From Terricaulis silvestris (lineage in GTDB: Bacteria > Pseudomonadota > Alphaproteobacteria > Caulobacterales > Aquidulcibacteraceae), in contig NZ_CP047045.1 in assembly GCF_009792355.1 (NCBI RefSeq), forward strand, positions 2,506,501 through 2,570,500: 64,000 nt of DNA, in the 5' to 3' direction. Both the position numbers and the translations under genes were made by a program. Of the stretch, positions 44,707 to 53,417 are shown one piece after another (positions within the stretch are counted from its first letter, which is position 1; each line of letters opens with the position of its first letter). The notes below the pieces were generated by a model. That model worked only from the letters and a program-made list of their open reading frames with translations, searched no databases and had not been told where the DNA came from.

Positions 44707-45555
44707 TCAAGCGCCGCCGAGGATTGTACCTGCGATCCACCAGCCTGGGCGCTTTTGCTGGAGCGCGTCGGCGATGGCTTCTGTTGCGGCGTTGTCATCA
44801 CAGAGCGCGAACACGGTGGCGCCACTGCCGGAGAGCGCGGCATAGCGAACCCGGGCGTCGGCGCGGAGCGTTGCGAGGATTTCTCTGATCTCGGGCGCGA
44901 GCGCTTCTGCGGCGGGGGTGAGGTCGTTGCCGATGGCGGCGATAGCGCTGATACTGAGATCAGGTTCACGCTCGTCGAGCGCGCGCCCGAGGCCCATGGC
45001 GTCGAACTGGCGGTAGACGTCGGGTGTTGGCAGCGGCTTGAGCGGATTGACGAGCACGGCGGCGAAAGATGGCGCGGTGATTGGCGCGGTGATCTCGCCG
45101 GTTCCGCTCATCACACACGGCACGCCGACGAGACACGCTGGCACGTCAGCGCCGAGGGTGCGGGCGATGAGTGTGAGTTGCGCGGTGCTCCAGTTCAGCG
45201 ACCAGAGTTGATTGAGCGCGCGCAAAGTCGCGGCAGCGTCGGAGGAGCCGCCGCCGATGCCGGAGGCGATAGGGAGATTCTTCTCGAGTGTGAGCGCGGC
45301 GCCGGTGGTGACGTTCGCGGCGACGGCGAGCGCGCGGGCGGCGCGGAGGACGAGGTTGCCTTCGCCTGCTTCAAGGCCATCCGCAAATTCGCCGGTGATC
45401 GTGAGGGAGAGCGCGTCGGCAGGCGTTGCTTCGACGACATCACCGACGTCGGCGAACATCACGATGCTGTGGAGTGGATGCAGGCCGTCGGCGCGCGGGC
45501 GGGCCACTTGCAACGTGAGATTGACCTTCGCAGGCGCGAAGACGCGGACGCTCAT
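44707..45555 (-). CDS. ispE: 4-diphosphocytidyl-2-C-methyl-D-erythritol kinase
   Basis: A GHMP kinase of the MEP isoprenoid pathway, 282 residues: VFAPAKVNLTLQVARPRADGLHPLHSIV at the N-terminus, the ATP-binding PIASGIGGGSSDAAATL near residue 97 and the C-terminal ALSGSGATVFALC. The product feeds isopentenyl diphosphate to the nearby polyprenyl synthase pathway. It starts with a four-base overlap with the TPR lipoprotein gene upstream, so they form one operon. Confidence 0.96.
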   Translation of the reverse strand: MSVRVFAPAKVNLTLQVARPRADGLHPLHSIVMFADVGDVVEATPADALSLTITGEFADGLEAGEGNLVLRAARALAVAANVTTGAALTLEKNLPIASGIGGGSSDAAATLRALNQLWSLNWSTAQLTLIARTLGADVPACLVGVPCVMSGTGEITAPITAPSFAAVLVNPLKPLPTPDVYRQFDAMGLGRALDEREPDLSISAIAAIGNDLTPAAEALAPEIREILATLRADARVRYAALSGSGATVFALCDDNAATEAIADALQQKRPGWWIAGTILGGA

Positions 45556-47222
45556 CGCGTCGCCGCTTGCGATGGTGGTTCGGGCGGCAGGCCGTTTGCG
45601 ACCTTAGTTTCGATGGCGGCAGCGTTGTCCGGCTCGAGGGCGAGAGCACGCTGCCATTGGAAGCGCGCCTCAATGCGGCGGCCGAGACGCCAGTAGATGT
45701 CGCCCAGGTGATCGTTAAGCGTGGGGTCCGCCGGCGAAAGTTCGATAGCACGTTCGAGGTTTTCGAGCGCTAGGGCGTAGTCCCCCATCTTGAAATAGGC
45801 CCAACCCAGGCTGTCGATGATGGCGCCGGACATTGGCCGTAGGACGGCGGCGCGTTGAATCATCGCCAGCCCTTCTTGCATGTGTTCGCCGCGATCGACC
45901 CAGGTGTAGCCGAGGTAGTTCAAGACATCCGGCTGCTCGGGCGAGAGTTCGAGCGCGTGCTGGAAATCCGCTTCTGCTTCGGGCCAACGGCCCTGCCGCT
46001 CACGCGCGGCGCCGCGCGCGAAATAGAGCCGCCATTCGTTCGGGGTTTCGGCGATCAATTCGGAATAGATCGCTTCGGCTTGATCGTACTGCCGCAGATT
46101 GCGGTGCATGTCGGCGAGCGCGCGGCGGGCGCGAAGATCGCCGGTGGCGGCGGCAGTGCGGGCGAGCGCCAGCGCTTCGTCTTCGCGGCCGGAATCGACC
46201 AGCAGCCACGCTTCAGTGATATCGGCGCCCGCGGCGTAGGGTGAATCATCGGGGATGCGCGCCAGCATGGCGTGCGCGGCGTCGATGTTGCCGAGCCCGC
46301 CTTGGATTTGCGCGAACATCATGCGCGAAGCGTCGAGCTTCGAATCGAGCGCGAGTGAGAGAGAAAGCGCGGCGAGCGCACTGGTCTCGTCGTTCTCCTG
46401 CTTGTAGATCGCGGCCAGACCGTAGAGCCCGATCGCGGCGCCTTGCGCGGGCGTGAGCCGTTCTGCTGCAGGCGCGCCAGCTTCGACTCGTTGGGCGGCG
46501 GCGATGAGCTCTGGATTGACGCGGTTGGCGTCGGACTGGAGCAGCGCAAGCGCCTCGGTTTGGGCGCCGCTGCGCGCCAGGAGCTGTGCGTGGCGTGCGA
46601 CGGCGGGCGGCAGGAACATGCCGTTGGTTGCGGCCGCCTGATACGCGGCAAGCGCTTCTTCGCTGCGGCCAGCGTAATCGAGCGCGAGCGCCTGTTGATA
46701 AGTGAAGAGGCCGCCATACGGGCGGATTGAAGCGAACGGCGCGAGGTCGGTGACGACATTGTCGACGCGGTTCTCAGCGGCGTCGACCCAAGTTTGCAAC
46801 ATACGCGCGGTCAGCTCTTGAGCGGCCGTGCCTTCAACCGCGGAAAGCTCCTGGCCAGCTTGGCGGATGCGGCCAGCGGCCATGGCATCGGAGGCGCGCA
46901 TGAGGCGCGCATACGCTGGAACATCGTTGCGCGGCGCCATGCGCGCGGCTTCGCGGGCGCGGTCGAGATCGCCGGCGGCGAGCGATGCGGTGACGGCGCC
47001 TTCGACCAGTGCAGCGTTGTCAGAATCGCGTGCAAGTGCAGCGAAGTAGCGGTCCGCGGCGGCGGCGTGATCTTGGCGGAGATTGGCGACGCGGCCGACC
47101 AGGTGATCGGCGTAGCCGCGCGCCTGCGGCGGCGCGGGCGGCGTGTAAGTGTACTTAAAGCTCGCGCAGGACGCGAGACACAGAACCGAAGCGCCCGTGA
47201 CGAGACGTTGAAGCAGCGTCAC
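45552..47222 (-). CDS. TPR lipoprotein
   Basis: A 556-residue protein with a lipoprotein signal (LVTGASVLCLASC, Cys near residue 19) followed by tandem tetratricopeptide repeats over most of its length. The clearest are near the C-terminus: YDQAEAIYSELIAETPNEWRLYFARGAARERQGRWPEAEADFQHALELSPEQPDVLNYLGYTWVDRG. Such outer-membrane-associated TPR proteins act as scaffolds in envelope assembly. It starts at GTG in a four-base overlap with the TPR gene upstream and overlaps ispE by four bases downstream. Confidence 0.88.
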   Translation of the reverse strand: MTLLQRLVTGASVLCLASCASFKYTYTPPAPPQARGYADHLVGRVANLRQDHAAAADRYFAALARDSDNAALVEGAVTASLAAGDLDRAREAARMAPRNDVPAYARLMRASDAMAAGRIRQAGQELSAVEGTAAQELTARMLQTWVDAAENRVDNVVTDLAPFASIRPYGGLFTYQQALALDYAGRSEEALAAYQAAATNGMFLPPAVARHAQLLARSGAQTEALALLQSDANRVNPELIAAAQRVEAGAPAAERLTPAQGAAIGLYGLAAIYKQENDETSALAALSLSLALDSKLDASRMMFAQIQGGLGNIDAAHAMLARIPDDSPYAAGADITEAWLLVDSGREDEALALARTAAATGDLRARRALADMHRNLRQYDQAEAIYSELIAETPNEWRLYFARGAARERQGRWPEAEADFQHALELSPEQPDVLNYLGYTWVDRGEHMQEGLAMIQRAAVLRPMSGAIIDSLGWAYFKMGDYALALENLERAIELSPADPTLNDHLGDIYWRLGRRIEARFQWQRALALEPDNAAAIETKVANGLPPEPPSQAATR

Positions 47223-49159
47223 AGATCTTCCCGTTGCGCGGGGCCTTCCGGCAGATCGACGCGCGGCAGCTCACGCTGGCGCGGCGCAGGCGTGGTCAGA
47301 CCGCGCGAAACTTTTTGCTCGAGCGTGCGGCGGCGTGGGACATCCGGATCGGCGTCGAGCGCCTGGCGCCAAGCGGCGCGCGCGTCTTCGCGGCGGTTGA
47401 GCCGCCAATAGACGTCGCCCAGGTGATCGAGGATTTCAGAATTGGGCTCTTGCGCGTTTGAGAGATCGCGCGCGCGTTCGATTAAAGCGCGGGCTTGGTC
47501 GAAATGGCCGTAGAGGTAATACGCCCAGCCCAAACTATCGACGACCGCGAAATCTTGCTGGCCGTAATTGAAGCCACGCCACAACAGACGATAGCCCTCT
47601 TCCAGACCTTGTGGTTGTTGGATCAGCGCATAGCCGAGTGCATTGAGACGTAGCACCGAGTCCGGCTGCTCAGCGAACAAAGTGCGGGCGACCGTGATGC
47701 CGTCGTTCCACGCCTGTGGATCGTCCATTAGGATCGAGACGTAGAGCATGCGGGTGTCGACGCCTTGATCGAGTTCGTAGGCGGCGCGCATGTCGGCGGT
47801 GGCGGCCGCGTAATTGCCGACGTAGCGGTGCGCGAAGGCGCGCCAGCCGAGCACATCGGCGCGATCTTTCGGCGCTTGCACCATGCCGAGCGCGCGGTCG
47901 AACGCGGAGATCGCCTGCTCGGTGTGATCGGTGCGGCGGTAGATATCGGCGGCGGCGGCGATCAGCGTCCACCGATTGCCGGCGTTGGCGACGACGCGAT
48001 CGGCTGAGGCGATAGCGGCAGCGTTGTTGTCACGTTCGAGGTGAATGCCGGCGCGGACGATTTCAGCGTCGGGCGCGAACACATCGTCGGCCGGCATTTG
48101 TGCGAGGATGCGTTCGGCGCCGGCTGTGCCGCCAGCTTCCAACACTTCTTGCGCCGCGTAGAGGCGCCAGTCGCTGGCGTCGGGCGCGAGCAGCAGGCCT
48201 AGCTGAAGCATCGTGGTGCCGGCGGGCGATGCGAGACCCGGCTCCGGGTCGGCGTCCGATAGCATGTGCGAGAGCGCTTCCGTTTGCGTAAGGAACTCGG
48301 CCAGGAAAATCATCCAGCGGCCGGCAGCGCTCTTTGGCGTCAGCGCGGGCTCGAACGGCTGTTGACCGGCGTCGAGACGGCGGAGGTTTTCGAGCACGTC
48401 GACAGAGCGCGGCGAGAATTCGAGCACCGTGTTGTAGTAGCGGCGCGCGGCTTCGGTGCGGCCGAGGCGGTGGTGAACAAGCGCTGCGCGATAGACCGCG
48501 TGCGATACTCGGGTGGCGCCCAAAGCGCGCTCAAACTCTTCCATGTTCTGCGGCTCGGCCTCGCCGGGCGGCGTAAGATCCATGCGCTCGACCATTTGCG
48601 CATAGACGGCGGCGGCTTCTTGCAGACGGCCGGCGGACTCAAACACCAACGCGCGTTCGACTTCCGGCAATGGCGCTGGAAGATTGTCGCCGCCCGCGTC
48701 GACGCGTTCGACGCCGCGATCGACTTGGCCTTCGGCCGCGAGCAGGAATGGCTCCATCATGTCGGCCATGCCGCCTTGCAGGCCGCCAGGCGAGTTTTGC
48801 AGCGTGGCGCGCGCCTCGGCGTAACGGCCGGCAGCGAAATCATCGATGAAGACCGATGCGGTCCAAAGCGCGACGTCGTCATCGACACTGCGATTGAGCG
48901 CGCGGCGGCCTTCGCGGACCATGTAATCCACGTCGGCTTCGAGCAAAGCTGCTTCCGGTTTTGCGTAGGTGCGATCGGGCGCGGCGTTCGGCGGCGAGGT
49001 GACGCGCAATTCCTGCGCGGGCTCGACGCCCTCTTGCACCACCGCGTCTTGCGCTACCGCTGGGCGTTCATCCTGCTTGCCCGCTTGCGCGTAAGCGACG
49101 CCGGCCGCGCTCGCAAACGCCGCTGCTGAAATGGTCGCCGCCAGTGTGGCCCAACGCAT
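47219..49159 (-). CDS. Secreted TPR protein
   Basis: A 646-residue protein with a Sec signal peptide (RWATLAATISAAAFASAAGVAYAQA, cleavage after AYA) and repeated TPR-like helices. The C-terminal repeats closely resemble those of the neighbouring lipoprotein (GYALIQQPQGLEEGYRLLWRGFNYGQQDFAVVDSLGWAYYLYGHFDQARALIERARDLS and ILDHLGDVYWRLNRREDARAAWRQAL), indicating an ancient duplication. AAAGGA precedes the ATG at 49159. Its position in an operon with the TPR lipoprotein and ispE suggests a periplasmic pair, but no substrate is known. Confidence 0.88.
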   Translation of the reverse strand: MRWATLAATISAAAFASAAGVAYAQAGKQDERPAVAQDAVVQEGVEPAQELRVTSPPNAAPDRTYAKPEAALLEADVDYMVREGRRALNRSVDDDVALWTASVFIDDFAAGRYAEARATLQNSPGGLQGGMADMMEPFLLAAEGQVDRGVERVDAGGDNLPAPLPEVERALVFESAGRLQEAAAVYAQMVERMDLTPPGEAEPQNMEEFERALGATRVSHAVYRAALVHHRLGRTEAARRYYNTVLEFSPRSVDVLENLRRLDAGQQPFEPALTPKSAAGRWMIFLAEFLTQTEALSHMLSDADPEPGLASPAGTTMLQLGLLLAPDASDWRLYAAQEVLEAGGTAGAERILAQMPADDVFAPDAEIVRAGIHLERDNNAAAIASADRVVANAGNRWTLIAAAADIYRRTDHTEQAISAFDRALGMVQAPKDRADVLGWRAFAHRYVGNYAAATADMRAAYELDQGVDTRMLYVSILMDDPQAWNDGITVARTLFAEQPDSVLRLNALGYALIQQPQGLEEGYRLLWRGFNYGQQDFAVVDSLGWAYYLYGHFDQARALIERARDLSNAQEPNSEILDHLGDVYWRLNRREDARAAWRQALDADPDVPRRRTLEQKVSRGLTTPAPRQRELPRVDLPEGPAQREDL

Positions 49160-49194
49160 GCTTTGTCCTTTCTCCCGCTTCTGGCGGGTGCGGC

Positions 49195-50871
49195 TTAGAG
49201 GTTGGCGTAATTCGGCCCACCGCCGCCTTCGGGTGTCGTCCAAACTATATTCTGGCTTGGGTCTTTGATATCGCAGGTTTTGCAGTGCACGCAGTTTTGA
49301 GCGTTAATCTGGAACCGCGGATTTGCCCCTGCCTCATCGTAGAGCACTTCGTACACGCCAGCGGGGCAATATCGTGTCGCTGGTTCGGCGTATTCAGGCA
49401 GGTTCACCCGGATCGGGATGCTTGGGTCCTTCAGCTTCAGGTGCGCCGGCTGATCTTCCTCGTGATTGGTGTTTGAGAGATAGACCGACGACAGCTTGTC
49501 GAAGGTGAGGACACCGTCCGCCTTCGGATACGAGATCGGCGCGTACTTGGATGCCTTCTCGGTGGCCTCAGCGTCGCTCTTGGTATGCTTCATGGTGCCG
49601 AGGAACGAGAAGCCGCCGAGCAAAGTCGTCGTCCACATATCGGCCATGCCGACGACGCCGCCCCAGAATGTGCCGAGCTTCGAGAGCAACGGCTTGGCGT
49701 TCCTGACGCGGTAGAGATCCTTGTAGATCGGGCTGTCGCGATAGGCGTGGTCGTAGGTGTCGAGCGTGTCGCGCTGGCGGCCGGCGCTGATGGCCGCGAA
49801 CGCGGCCTCGGCGGCGAGCATGCCGGATTTCATCGCGTTGTGGCTGCCCTTGATGCGCGGCACGTTGACGAAGCCCGCAGAGCAGCCGATTAGCGCGCCG
49901 CCCGGAAATGAGAGACGCGGCACCGATTGCAGACCACCTTCGGTGATGGCGCGCGCGCCGTAGGCGATGCGCTTACCGCCTTCGAGGTATTGGCTGATCT
50001 CCGGATGCAGTTTGTGCTGTTGGAAGACGTCGAACGGCGAGATGTATGGGTTCTTGTAGTTCAGGTGCACGACGTAGCCGACGGACACGTAGCGATCGCC
50101 CCAGTGATACAGGAACGAGCCGCCGCCGGTGTCGTCGTCGAGCGGCCAGCCGACCGTGTGGAGCACGAGGCCGGGCTTGTGTTTGTCGGGCGCTACCTCC
50201 CAAAGCTCTTTGATGCCGATGCCGAACTTTTGCGGATCGCTTTCGGCGCAGAGATCGTATTTTGCCTGCAAAACCTTGGCGAGAGAGCCACGCACGCCTT
50301 CGCCGATGAAGACGTATTTGCCGTGCAATTCCATGCCGGGTTGGAAATCTGATTTCTTGCGGTCGTCCTTGGCGATGCCGAAAATTCCGGCGACGACGCC
50401 CTTGAGTGCGCCGCTCTCATCGAACACCGGTTCGGACGCGGCGAAGCCCGGATAAACTTCGACACCGAGCGCTTCGGCTTGGCCCGCCAGCCATTTGGTG
50501 ACGTTCGAGAGCGAGGCGACATAGTTGCCGTGATTGTTGAACAACGGCGGCATCAGAAACATCGGCAACGATGCTGCGCCAGCGGGCCCGAGGATTTTGA
50601 ATTCGTCGTGCGTGACGGGCGTATCGAGCGGCGCGCCTCGTTCTTTCCAGTCCGGAATAAGCTCGTTCAGCGCGCACGGATCGATCACGGCGCCTGAGAG
50701 AATGTGCGCGCCGACTTCGGCGCCCTTCTCCAGCACGGCGACGGTGACTTCGCTTCCGGCCGCGGCGGCGAGTTGCTTTAGGCGGATTGCGGCGGAGAGA
50801 CCGGCAGGCCCCGCGCCGACGATCACGACGTCGTACTCCATCGCATCACGCGCGAGGTCTTCGTCCGCCAT
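49195..50871 (-). CDS. Electron transfer flavoprotein-ubiquinone oxidoreductase
   Basis: Passes electrons from ETF (fatty acid and amino acid oxidation) to ubiquinone at the membrane. The 558-residue product has an N-terminal FAD-binding motif (YDVVIVGAGPAGLSAAIRLKQ), the ubiquinone-binding region with GGALIGCSAGFVNVPRIKGSHNAMKSG, and a C-terminal ferredoxin-like 4Fe-4S domain (RYCPAGVYE and QNCVHCKTCDIKDPSQNI). The ATG at 50871 with AAGGGAG upstream is used; the open frame extends further but without a ribosome binding site. It is divergent from the uracil-DNA glycosylase gene. Confidence 0.96.
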   Translation of the reverse strand: MADEDLARDAMEYDVVIVGAGPAGLSAAIRLKQLAAAAGSEVTVAVLEKGAEVGAHILSGAVIDPCALNELIPDWKERGAPLDTPVTHDEFKILGPAGAASLPMFLMPPLFNNHGNYVASLSNVTKWLAGQAEALGVEVYPGFAASEPVFDESGALKGVVAGIFGIAKDDRKKSDFQPGMELHGKYVFIGEGVRGSLAKVLQAKYDLCAESDPQKFGIGIKELWEVAPDKHKPGLVLHTVGWPLDDDTGGGSFLYHWGDRYVSVGYVVHLNYKNPYISPFDVFQQHKLHPEISQYLEGGKRIAYGARAITEGGLQSVPRLSFPGGALIGCSAGFVNVPRIKGSHNAMKSGMLAAEAAFAAISAGRQRDTLDTYDHAYRDSPIYKDLYRVRNAKPLLSKLGTFWGGVVGMADMWTTTLLGGFSFLGTMKHTKSDAEATEKASKYAPISYPKADGVLTFDKLSSVYLSNTNHEEDQPAHLKLKDPSIPIRVNLPEYAEPATRYCPAGVYEVLYDEAGANPRFQINAQNCVHCKTCDIKDPSQNIVWTTPEGGGGPNYANL

Positions 50872-50970
50872 TGCACTCCCTTCACATTCGCTCGCGGCGT
50901 TTATCAAAGCTGACGCCTTGGCGCGCAAGCCGCTCAGCGCGGGTTTGGCGATTGCACGATTCCCTGCACA

Positions 50971-51792
50971 ATGGGCGCGATGAACGCCGAACCGTCCCCC
51001 CAGCACGCCGCACGCGCCCTGCTCGCCTTCTGGCGCGCCGCGGGCGTGGACATGGATGGGGCAGAGGCGGTGTTCACGGGCGCCCCGGCGGCGACGGCCC
51101 CAGTTCGGGCGCGGGCGCCGGAGCCTGCGCCGATCACCACGCCGCGGCCGAAGAAGACAGTCTCGGCCCCTGTAGATAACGCTCGGACGCTGGCGGTGGC
51201 GGCGAATTCCGTGGCGGAGCTCAGGGCGGCGGTGGCGGCGTTTGACGGCTGCGCACTGAAGGCCACGGCCCGCAACACCGTGTTTTCAGACGGAATTGAC
51301 GACGCTCCGGTGCTGATCATCGGCGAAGCGCCGGGCAAGGACGAGGACGAACAGGGCAAGCCGTTTGTGGGCCGCTCGGGCCAGCTGATGGACAAGATGC
51401 TGAGCCATATCGGCCTCAACCGACAGTCCAACATGATGATTTCCAACACGATTTTCTGGCGGCCACCAGGCAATCGAGACCCAACCCAAGGCGAGATCGT
51501 GGCTTGCCTGCCGTTCGTGGAGCGGCTGATCGCGCTCAAGCAGCCCAAGCTGCTGATCCTGATGGGAAAAAATGCCGGCAATACGGTATTGAGGCGCGAG
51601 GAGGCGGTGAGCCGGCTTCGCGGCCGGCGGCTGCTCTACACCCGCGACGGGTTGGACACGCCCGTCAACGCGATGGTCATGCTTCATCCGGCATATCTCC
51701 TGCGCCAGCCGCAACAAAAGCGGCAGGCGTGGGCGGACCTCCTGCTCGCCGAATCCTGGCTCGAAGAGCTGGGCGTCGCGCGGCACCCCTAA
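50971..51792 (+). CDS. Family 4 uracil-DNA glycosylase
   Basis: A 273-residue DNA repair enzyme that removes uracil. A variable N-terminal half (Pro/Ala-rich, about 80 residues) precedes the catalytic domain: VLIIGEAPGKDEDEQGKPFVGRSGQLMDKML near residue 112 and WRPPGNRDPTQGEI with the DNA-contacting stretch. MLHPAYLLRQP near the C-terminus carries the His/Pro motif. Only single cysteines occur at the usual 4Fe-4S positions (FDGCALK, VACLPF), so cluster ligation is uncertain. The start could also be the ATG at 50980. Confidence 0.9.
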   Translation: MGAMNAEPSPQHAARALLAFWRAAGVDMDGAEAVFTGAPAATAPVRARAPEPAPITTPRPKKTVSAPVDNARTLAVAANSVAELRAAVAAFDGCALKATARNTVFSDGIDDAPVLIIGEAPGKDEDEQGKPFVGRSGQLMDKMLSHIGLNRQSNMMISNTIFWRPPGNRDPTQGEIVACLPFVERLIALKQPKLLILMGKNAGNTVLRREEAVSRLRGRRLLYTRDGLDTPVNAMVMLHPAYLLRQPQQKRQAWADLLLAESWLEELGVARHP

Positions 51793-51814
51793 GTTTACAG
51801 AAAGACGGGCTCCG

Positions 51815-53401
51815 ATGACGTTCCGCGCCGCCTTCGCCGCCCTCTCCGTCGCCGCCATCGTCGCCCCGGCCACGGCCGAGGCGCAGACGAGCATTGTGGC
51901 GCTCTCCGAACATGACGAAGCCGCGTATCGCGACGCGTTCGCAGCGATCGAGTCCGGCAATTGGCGCGGTGTTGGTTCGGCGCTGACGCGGACCGAAGAC
52001 GACGTGCTGGAGGGCGCGGTGCGCGGACGCTTGCTCCTGTCGCGTTCCTATCGCGCCAGCTGGAGCGATTACACGAGCTGGCTCAATCGCTACGGCGAAT
52101 ACGGCATGGCGGAAGCGGTACACGACCGCGCCATGGATTCACGTTCGCGCCGAGCACGGCGCAACGGCACGCGTGCGCCTGACGCAGTCGCTGGGCCCGG
52201 ACGTGTGCTGCCGGGTACGCCGCCGCCGATCCCCGGCGACAGCGCTTCGGCGCGCGCGGGCATCGAGCGCATCGTGCAATCGATTGCGGCTGGCGATTTT
52301 GAAGGCGCGCGCAACCAAGCGTACGCGCAAGTCGGCGGCGCGCGCAGTGGCCAAGCGCAATGGCAGCTTGGCCTGATCGCCTATCACCAACACGATTATG
52401 AGGAGGCGGCTCGTCAGTTCGAAGCCTCGGCGCAATGGGCGCATCATGGCGGGTGGGCGCGCGCGGCGACGCACTATTGGGCAGCGCGGGCGCGGCTGGC
52501 GGCCGGCGAACCGAGTGGCATCGCGGCGCACTTGGAAGCCGCGGCGGATCGGCCGTGGACGTTCTACGGTCAACTTGCGGAAGCACAGCTTGGGCGCGAG
52601 AGCGGCTTATCGTTTGAAGCGCCGGTCGTGGATTCGGAAACACTGCAGCGTTTCATCGAGCGCTATCCCGGCGCACGCCGCGCGGCGGCGTTGGCGCAGC
52701 TGGGGCGGCTTTCCGAAGTCGAAAGCGAATTGCGCCGGCTGCATGCTGATCTTTCGCGCGAAGACGATGTCACATTCCTCGGCCTCGCCATCGCCCTGCG
52801 GGCGCCGGCGGCGCAGTTGCGCGCGGCGGAGTTTGGCGGCCCGGAAGTGGCGGCGGGCTTCTGTCCTGCTACCTCGTTCGAGCCGGACGACGGCTTCTCA
52901 CTTGACCGCGCGGTGCTCTACGCGATCGTGCGGCAAGAGAGCTATTTCAATCCGAAAGCGGTCAGCGTTTCGAATGCGCGCGGACTGATGCAGCTGCTGC
53001 CTTCGACGGCGCGCGACATGGATCGCTCCACCAACTATCGGCGCAATCCTTCGGCGTTGTTTGAGCCCGGGCTGAACATGCGCTTGGGTCAGAGCTACAT
53101 TCGCTGGCTGATGACTGAGTTTCACAACGACGGCGATCTTGGCCGCGTGTTTGCCGCGTACAATGGCGGGCCCGGTTGGCTCTCGCGTTGGCTGGCGACA
53201 CAACCGGCGGACATCGATCCGCTGCTGCTGTTGGAAATGCTGCCGCGCGCGGAAAGCCGCGACTACGCCGAGCGGGCGCTGTCGCACATGGCGCTCTGCC
53301 GCAAGAGCTATGGTCAGCCGACGCCGGAGCTGGATCGTCTGGTGAGCGGCGAGCCGGCGCTTTACACGCCGCTCGATGTGGCGCGGATCGCACAGCGCTG
53401 A
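51815..53401 (+). CDS. Soluble lytic murein transglycosylase
   Basis: A 528-residue periplasmic enzyme with a signal peptide (AALSVAAIVAPATAEAQ) and an alpha-helical superhelix of about 330 residues. The C-terminal SLT domain includes LYAIVRQESYFNPKAVSVSNARGLMQLLPSTARDM, with the catalytic Glu of RQES near residue 378, and GRVFAAYNGGPGWLSRW. It cleaves peptidoglycan with 1,6-anhydro product formation. The architecture matches the Slt70 group. It lies 22 bases after the glycosylase gene. Confidence 0.93.
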   Translation: MTFRAAFAALSVAAIVAPATAEAQTSIVALSEHDEAAYRDAFAAIESGNWRGVGSALTRTEDDVLEGAVRGRLLLSRSYRASWSDYTSWLNRYGEYGMAEAVHDRAMDSRSRRARRNGTRAPDAVAGPGRVLPGTPPPIPGDSASARAGIERIVQSIAAGDFEGARNQAYAQVGGARSGQAQWQLGLIAYHQHDYEEAARQFEASAQWAHHGGWARAATHYWAARARLAAGEPSGIAAHLEAAADRPWTFYGQLAEAQLGRESGLSFEAPVVDSETLQRFIERYPGARRAAALAQLGRLSEVESELRRLHADLSREDDVTFLGLAIALRAPAAQLRAAEFGGPEVAAGFCPATSFEPDDGFSLDRAVLYAIVRQESYFNPKAVSVSNARGLMQLLPSTARDMDRSTNYRRNPSALFEPGLNMRLGQSYIRWLMTEFHNDGDLGRVFAAYNGGPGWLSRWLATQPADIDPLLLLEMLPRAESRDYAERALSHMALCRKSYGQPTPELDRLVSGEPALYTPLDVARIAQR

Positions 53402-53417
53402 TTTTTTCTCTGAAGGT

